Positions 59,886-64,000 of a stretch of DNA of 64,000 bases are shown in pieces. Under the pieces are notes generated by a model that saw only the letters and a list, made by a program, of their open reading frames with translations, did no database searches and had not been told where the DNA came from. Made by a program: the position numbers and the translations under genes. The stretch comes from Streptomyces blattellae (GTDB lineage Bacteria > Actinomycetota > Actinomycetes > Streptomycetales > Streptomycetaceae): assembly GCF_009709555.1 (NCBI RefSeq), contig NZ_WJBG01000119.1:1-64000 (forward strand), read 5' to 3'. Within the stretch, counting starts at the first letter, position 1. Every line of letters starts with the position of its first letter.

Positions 59886-60352
59886 AAGGTAGTTCTGCGG
59901 CCAGGGCGCGGAGCGCTGGGACGAGTTCGGGATGGTCCCCGCGCGAGGCCGACTGCAGTAGCTCGGTGATGACGATGATCTGTGTGACGCGTCCGGACTC
60001 TGTCTTGAGTACGGAAAACGTATCGCGGACCCGCTGGGCGAAGGCGGGGACGAGCAGGGAGTACGCCAGCAGCATGGCTGCGTCGTAGCCGGCTGGTGCC
60101 AGGCCGAAGCCTTCCCAGTCGAGAAGGCAGGGGGTGGTATTGGTGAGGTTGGCGGTGTGCAGGTCTCCGTGGGCCGTCGTCCAGTCCGTGATCCGAGGGC
60201 CGGGCATGTTGAGGAAGCGGGGGACGCTGCGGTCGACCCACTCCTGCCGGACGGCCACGCGGTCCGTGTGGATGCTGCTCACGTATTCCAGGTCAGTGCG
60301 GAGGGAGTCCCACCACGCGGTTGACGGATCCAGTTCCGTGCGCAGGACGGGG
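59884..60352 (-). pseudogene. C-terminal half of an aminoglycoside phosphotransferase-like gene
   Basis: The frame encodes SLRTDLEYVSSIHTDRVAV, the kinase catalytic loop AHGDLHTANLTN and metal loop CLLDWEGFGLAPAGYDAAML, then a normal C-terminus ending LAAELP. The N-terminal ATP-binding lobe is missing. Upstream of about 60352 the frame runs into antisense TauD sequence, so an internal deletion fused the two genes. The same frame is open to 60621 but that part is not phosphotransferase. Confidence 0.7.
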
Positions 60353-60982
60353 CTGGAGCAGGAGGCGGTGCTGGCTGGTGGCGATGGCGCTGCGGAGCGC
60401 GGGGAGGTAGGGCTGGACGATGGGGCTCCATCGGGCCAGACCGTCCTGACGCAGCCGTATGGAGATCCTTCCGTCGGCCTGGACGGTGAAGATCTGGGTG
60501 GCGTGACCGGTACCCGCGCCGAAGTAGGCGGTCCTGGGCTGGCAGAGCGCGACTGCTGCGTCTCGGTTCTCGCCCATGAGGCGGGCGTGGACTTCGCGTC
60601 CGTCGGCGAGGAGGGTCTCACCGCCCGCGGACGCTGGCTGCAGACAGACCAGGAGGATCAGGCGTGGTGGCGCGGGGGTGCCCGACCGTTCGGTGTGGGC
60701 TTGCAGTTCGCCGCTGCCGAAGCCTGCGAAGCCGGCGCGGTGGGCATGGCTGCCGGTGTCGTGGATCAGGGTCAGGCCGTCCGGGGCGCCGTGCGGGTGA
60801 TGCGTGATCTTCAACATTCGGGAGGTGAACGCCAGGACCTCCTGCCGGGTCGTCAGTCCGCTGAGGGTGACCAGGCCGGTCTCACGAAGCTGTGCGGCGA
60901 TCACGTCGTTGGCGTGCGGGGCGCGGAGGTTGACGTAGTGGTCCGCGAAGAGAGTCTCGGAGCCTGCGGAGGCGTCGAGCAT
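60293..60982 (-). pseudogene. TauD-family dioxygenase, C-terminus lost
   Basis: ATG 60982 follows AAGGAG. Residues 1-210 look like a 2-oxoglutarate/Fe(II) oxygenase: first Fe ligands HTE at 96-98 (ELQAHTERSG), LLVCLQPASAGGETLLADG, and ending SQHRLLLQP. The normal enzyme continues to a distal Fe-binding His in an RxLHxR-type motif; here the frame instead reads 19 unrelated residues over the phosphotransferase fragment. Without that His the enzyme should be inactive. Confidence 0.75.
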
Positions 60983-61150
60983 CGCCGTACTCCTTCGATC
61001 GGGGTCGGTGTGATCAGAGTGGGGAGGTGTGGTGGTCTGGGTAAAGCGACAGACTGTCGACTCGGACAATTCGGTCGCCCTGGTGGTGGGCTGAAGCGCG
61101 CGTGCTACGTTCCGAAGGCCCGGCTCGCTCACCGCAGGACGAGGACCGTC

Positions 61151-61627
61151 ATGACGTACACGCCGCCGCTCTGGCCCGTCTCCGTGAAGGGCGTTGCGCT
61201 CGACGCGCGTGGTCGCGTGCTGCTGCTGCGGAACGAGCGTGATGAGTGGGAGCTACCCGGAGGCCGCCTGGAGATCGGCAGCCCCGATGGCGAACAACGG
61301 CCGGACAGCAGCCCTGAGGCGGCGCTGGAGCGTGAGATCGAGGAGGAGACCGGCTGGGAGGTCAAGGCCGGCCCGCTGATCGACGGCGGCGTGTGGGTCT
61401 ACCAGCCCATCCCGGGGCGGCGGGTGCTGATCGTGACCTACGGCTGCACCGTGCTGACCCCCGAGCGACCGCCTGTTGTCAGCCACGAGCACAAGCAGCT
61501 GGGCATGTTCGCCGCCGACGAGGTACCGGAACTGAACATGCCCGACGGCTACAAGCAGGCCATCGCCGCCTGGTACGGCAGCGGGCACGACGGCCCGGCC
61601 GCCCTGGACGACCACGAGCGGGTGTAG
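61151..61627 (+). CDS. Nudix hydrolase
   Basis: A 158-residue Nudix protein with WELPGGRLEIG and REIEEETGW as the two ends of the Nudix box. Between them is an insertion of about 10 residues (SPDGEQRPDSS region) compared with the usual GxxxxxExxxxxxxREUxEExGU spacing, so metal-site geometry may differ. Substrates are probably nucleotide diphosphates. ATG 61151 is divergent from the TauD gene; an XRE gene follows six bases after its stop. Confidence 0.8.
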   Translation: MTYTPPLWPVSVKGVALDARGRVLLLRNERDEWELPGGRLEIGSPDGEQRPDSSPEAALEREIEEETGWEVKAGPLIDGGVWVYQPIPGRRVLIVTYGCTVLTPERPPVVSHEHKQLGMFAADEVPELNMPDGYKQAIAAWYGSGHDGPAALDDHERV

Positions 61628-61633
61628 CCGACG

Positions 61634-62830
61634 ATGGCCGGGAGCGAGATCGCGAAGCGGACGGGTGAGAGCAGGCTCCCGCTTCCCCGGCCCTCGGCCC
61701 GGCACGCCCAGTGGCACTGGGCGACACCGCAGGCCCAACTCGTACTGGCCGCAGGGGATCTGGCCGGCATCCTTCGCTTCTACCGACGCGTGCACGGCCT
61801 GAACCAGACAGCGCTCGCTGAACTCCTCGGCTACGACAAGACCTACATCTCCGCCTTGGAACTGGGGAAGCGCGCCCTCGACGACATCGGCTCCCGGCGC
61901 CGCGTCTGCGAGGCTCTGCGGTTGCCTCCCCACGTCCTCGGCATCACCGACCCAACCGACACGGACCACTGGGCCATGCTGCAGTTCGGTGAGTCGACAG
62001 TCCGGCTCGCCGAGATCGCCCGCCAGTCCGGCCATGCCTCCGAAGCCGTCTCGGAGCTGTGGCCGCTCGTTGCTCGGCTCGAAGCCCGCGTCGACGACGG
62101 CCACACCGAGCGGGACATCCTGCACCTGCTCGCCAGGGCCCGCGTCGGCCTCGGCGTCGCCCTGGGCAACGTGCTGCCGGAGGAACGCCTGGCCACCGCC
62201 GCCCGCTGGACGGCCAAGAGCCTGGAGATCGCCGAGTATTTCGGGGACCCGGGCATGACCTCGTACGTGCTGCGCATGCACGGCAACGAGCTGCGCAAAG
62301 CCAACCTACGGGGCGCGGCGGTCCAGCGGTTGTGCCGCGCTGCCGCCACCGCACCCGACGACAACGCCCGCGCCGCCGCATTCCCGCTGCTCGCCCGGGC
62401 CGCCGGAGGGCTGGGCAACGGCGAACTGTTCGACTGGGTGATGCGGGAGACTGACGCCCTGCTCGACCGCGTCGACCACACCAGCTTGTTCAACCCCTTC
62501 TCCCTCCACGAGATCCGCCTGCGCGGTCTCGTCTCAACCGGGCGCACCGACCTGGCCATGCGGCTGGTGGAACACAGTCCAATGCCCACGACTGTCGTGG
62601 CTCCACAGTGGCGCGTCATCGAACTGATCACTGTCGCGCACGTCCAGCTACTCGCCAGCGACACGGGCGGAGCCGCCCAGTCGCTCGATACCGCTACCCA
62701 GGAGGCCGTTGTGCAGCGACTCCCCCATCAGCTGCAGCGGATCATGCGAACTGCGGGGTCACGGCTGCCCGCTCAGCAGGCCGCCGCTTCGCAGTCACTG
62801 GACCGGATACGCAGCGAGATGGCCGCCTAA
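61634..62830 (+). CDS. XRE family regulator with TPR-like repeats
   Basis: A 398-residue regulator. The HTH lies at about 40-100 ([35 protein letters not shown]), followed by a helical repeat region ([51 protein letters not shown]) that probably binds a signal. It lies between the Nudix and flavoprotein genes in the same direction, suggesting one operon. Its architecture parallels the XRE-TPR protein at 51193. Confidence 0.85.
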   Translation: MAGSEIAKRTGESRLPLPRPSARHAQWHWATPQAQLVLAAGDLAGILRFYRRVHGLNQTALAELLGYDKTYISALELGKRALDDIGSRRRVCEALRLPPHVLGITDPTDTDHWAMLQFGESTVRLAEIARQSGHASEAVSELWPLVARLEARVDDGHTERDILHLLARARVGLGVALGNVLPEERLATAARWTAKSLEIAEYFGDPGMTSYVLRMHGNELRKANLRGAAVQRLCRAAATAPDDNARAAAFPLLARAAGGLGNGELFDWVMRETDALLDRVDHTSLFNPFSLHEIRLRGLVSTGRTDLAMRLVEHSPMPTTVVAPQWRVIELITVAHVQLLASDTGGAAQSLDTATQEAVVQRLPHQLQRIMRTAGSRLPAQQAAASQSLDRIRSEMAA

Positions 62831-62843
62831 TGGGAGTGTCCGC

Positions 62844-63404
62844 GTGAGTGATCAGCCCGACAAGCCGTTCCTACAGATCGTGGTCTACGCGGCTGGGATC
62901 GCCGCCGACGTCGGCAAGCTGATCACCGCAGCACAGGAACTGCACTGGGACGTCGGCGTCATCGCCACCCCACAAGGGCTCGGCTTCCTCGTCGCGGAGG
63001 CGGTCGAGGCGCAGACCGGCCGCCCCATTCGCTCGGCATGGCGGTCACCAGGTGAACCGCGCCCGACTCGGCCCGCGGACGCGATCGCGGTCGCCCCGGC
63101 CAGCTTCAACACCGTCAACAAGTGGGCCGCCGGGATCTCCGACAATCTCGCCCTGGGCGTCCTGTGCGAAGCACCCGCCATGGACATCCCCGTCGCCGTG
63201 CTGCCGTACCTGAACTCAGCCCAGGCCGCCCACCCCGCGTACCGCCAGAGTCTGGAACGGCTACGCGAGATGGGCGTCCTGATCGGCTCGTACGAACCGC
63301 ACCGGCCAAAGGCCGGGGGCGGGGCCGACCGCTACCGCTGGGAGGAAGCCCTGGAGCTCCTCGCGCCCAAGCTGTCCGCGAGCGGAGAACAAGGACACCG
63401 GTGA
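62844..63404 (+). CDS. Flavoprotein (PPC decarboxylase / Dfp-like)
   Basis: A 186-residue flavin-binding protein of the HFCD family: IVVYAAGIAADVGKLITAAQELHWDVGVIATPQGLGFL, ADAIAVAPASFNTVNKWAAGISDNLALGVLCEA (the FMN and PASANT-like motif), PVAVLPYLN. Enzymes of this fold decarboxylate cysteine-containing substrates in coenzyme A or peptide synthesis. The substrate is unknown. GTG 62844 follows GGGAG by 7 bases, 13 bases after the XRE stop. Confidence 0.8.
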   Translation: MSDQPDKPFLQIVVYAAGIAADVGKLITAAQELHWDVGVIATPQGLGFLVAEAVEAQTGRPIRSAWRSPGEPRPTRPADAIAVAPASFNTVNKWAAGISDNLALGVLCEAPAMDIPVAVLPYLNSAQAAHPAYRQSLERLREMGVLIGSYEPHRPKAGGGADRYRWEEALELLAPKLSASGEQGHR

Positions 63405-63535
63405 AGCCCAGGGCACATCAGTGCCCTCGCTCAAACCCATGTGCCCTCAATGGGCCCTGGCGGCCTGACGGCCCTCCTCCGCGCACGACGAGGGCGGGAC
63501 CCGAAAGCCCCGCCCGAACCCCACGAAACCCCAGC

Positions 63536-63973
63536 TCAGGGCCACACCAAGCAATACGGCTGATGCCCCGCCTCATGCAACCGATGGCTGAAGTCCTGCC
63601 ACTCGTGCAGCAGTTGATACACATTGAACGCATCCCGTGGCCCACCCCGGTCCGGCACCGTCGACCAGATGAAGGCTGCGGCGCCGACCGCCTCCTCGCC
63701 GATGCCGCGGAGGGGGTCCACGACGGTCATGGGGAGTCTGACGACGGCGTAGTCAGGGTGGAGGACGACCAGTTCCAGGGGTGGCACCTTGTGCAGGGGG
63801 ACGCCCTCGATGCCCGTCAGTACCATCGCGGCCATCGTCTCGGGCTTGATCTTGGTGAACATGCCGTTCATACCGAGCTCGTCGCCGCCGAGTTCCTCGG
63901 GGCGCATCGAGATCGGGACGCGGGCCGCGGTCGCGCCGTCGGGTGCGCCGAAGTACTTGTACGTCACCCCCAC
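63536..63973 (-). CDS. Conserved protein of unknown function near the window end
   Basis: 145 residues: GVTYKYFGAPDGATAARVPISMRPEELGG, LELVVLHPDYAVVRLPMTVVDPLRG, AFNVYQLLHEWQDFSHRLHEAGHQPY. No membrane helix and no recognised domain. GTG 63973 gives the longest product; GTG 63967 is equally possible. About 30 bases remain to the window edge. Confidence 0.7.
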   Translation of the reverse strand: MGVTYKYFGAPDGATAARVPISMRPEELGGDELGMNGMFTKIKPETMAAMVLTGIEGVPLHKVPPLELVVLHPDYAVVRLPMTVVDPLRGIGEEAVGAAAFIWSTVPDRGGPRDAFNVYQLLHEWQDFSHRLHEAGHQPYCLVWP

Positions 63974-64000
63974 CCGACCACCATTCCTGCTCCCCGCCCG

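Noticed and set aside
1..64000. Prophage or integrative element in the window
   Set aside because: No integrase, transposase, capsid, terminase or tRNA-derived attachment site was found; the accessory blocks are explained by single gene gains and deletions.

Overview
The window is a high-GC chromosomal segment from a Streptomyces or a very close relative. Three things point to this: GTG and TTG starts are common, the developmental sigma factor gene bldN sits next to its anti-sigma gene rsbN, and the rex-hemA-hemC-hemD-hemB block has the gene order I remember from the Streptomyces core genome. Gene names rest on recognisable motifs and remembered family members; no database search was possible.

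Layout. 0-4.4 kb: a HAD hydrolase, an MFS transporter, AcuC and a phosphatase-like protein. 4.4-7.4 kb: a small excisionase-type HTH protein, a 32-residue bS22-like ribosomal protein, an NAD-dependent epimerase and an acyltransferase. 7.5-9.8 kb (minus): bldN and rsbN. 10.2-21.2 kb: a SerB-like HAD phosphatase, a glutaredoxin, then rex and the tetrapyrrole genes hemA, hemC and hemD with overlapping ends behind a Rex operator; then an FAD oxidase, hemB and a PLP aminotransferase. 22.1-26.4 kb: a scar made of a truncated DUF397 gene and a truncated anti-sigma-type ATPase, followed by an unusual pair, a Sll1717-type P-loop ATPase and a Ser/Thr kinase carrying a coiled coil and two DivIVA-like repeats. 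26.4-35 kb: argS, lysS (class I), a DUF2637 membrane protein, two DUF3558 lipoproteins and rtcB. 35-50.7 kb: accessory metabolism and regulation, including an SDR, SnoaL-like and YnfA proteins, MarR and HxlR regulators, an MprAB-like and a NarL-type two-component pair, a beta-propeller phytase and a sulfite-oxidase-like molybdoenzyme.

50.7-64 kb is the most dynamic part. It holds a graspetide (ATP-grasp RiPP) locus of the aspartimide-forming type. Its precursor gene is intact, but its maturase is frameshifted, its methyltransferase has lost the C-terminus, and the small gene upstream has an in-frame TAG. Beside it lie a single-chain restriction-modification enzyme and a chain of deletion remnants: a class I Lys-tRNA-synthetase-like fragment, and a phosphotransferase fragment fused to a truncated TauD dioxygenase. 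An intact Nudix, XRE-TPR and flavoprotein set follows.

Two window-wide themes stand out. Intergenic palindromic repeats recur, and one copy lies inside hemC in frame. Short tandem duplications are frequent and several sit exactly on start or stop codons. I saw no tRNA, rRNA, CRISPR array, transposase or replication origin.
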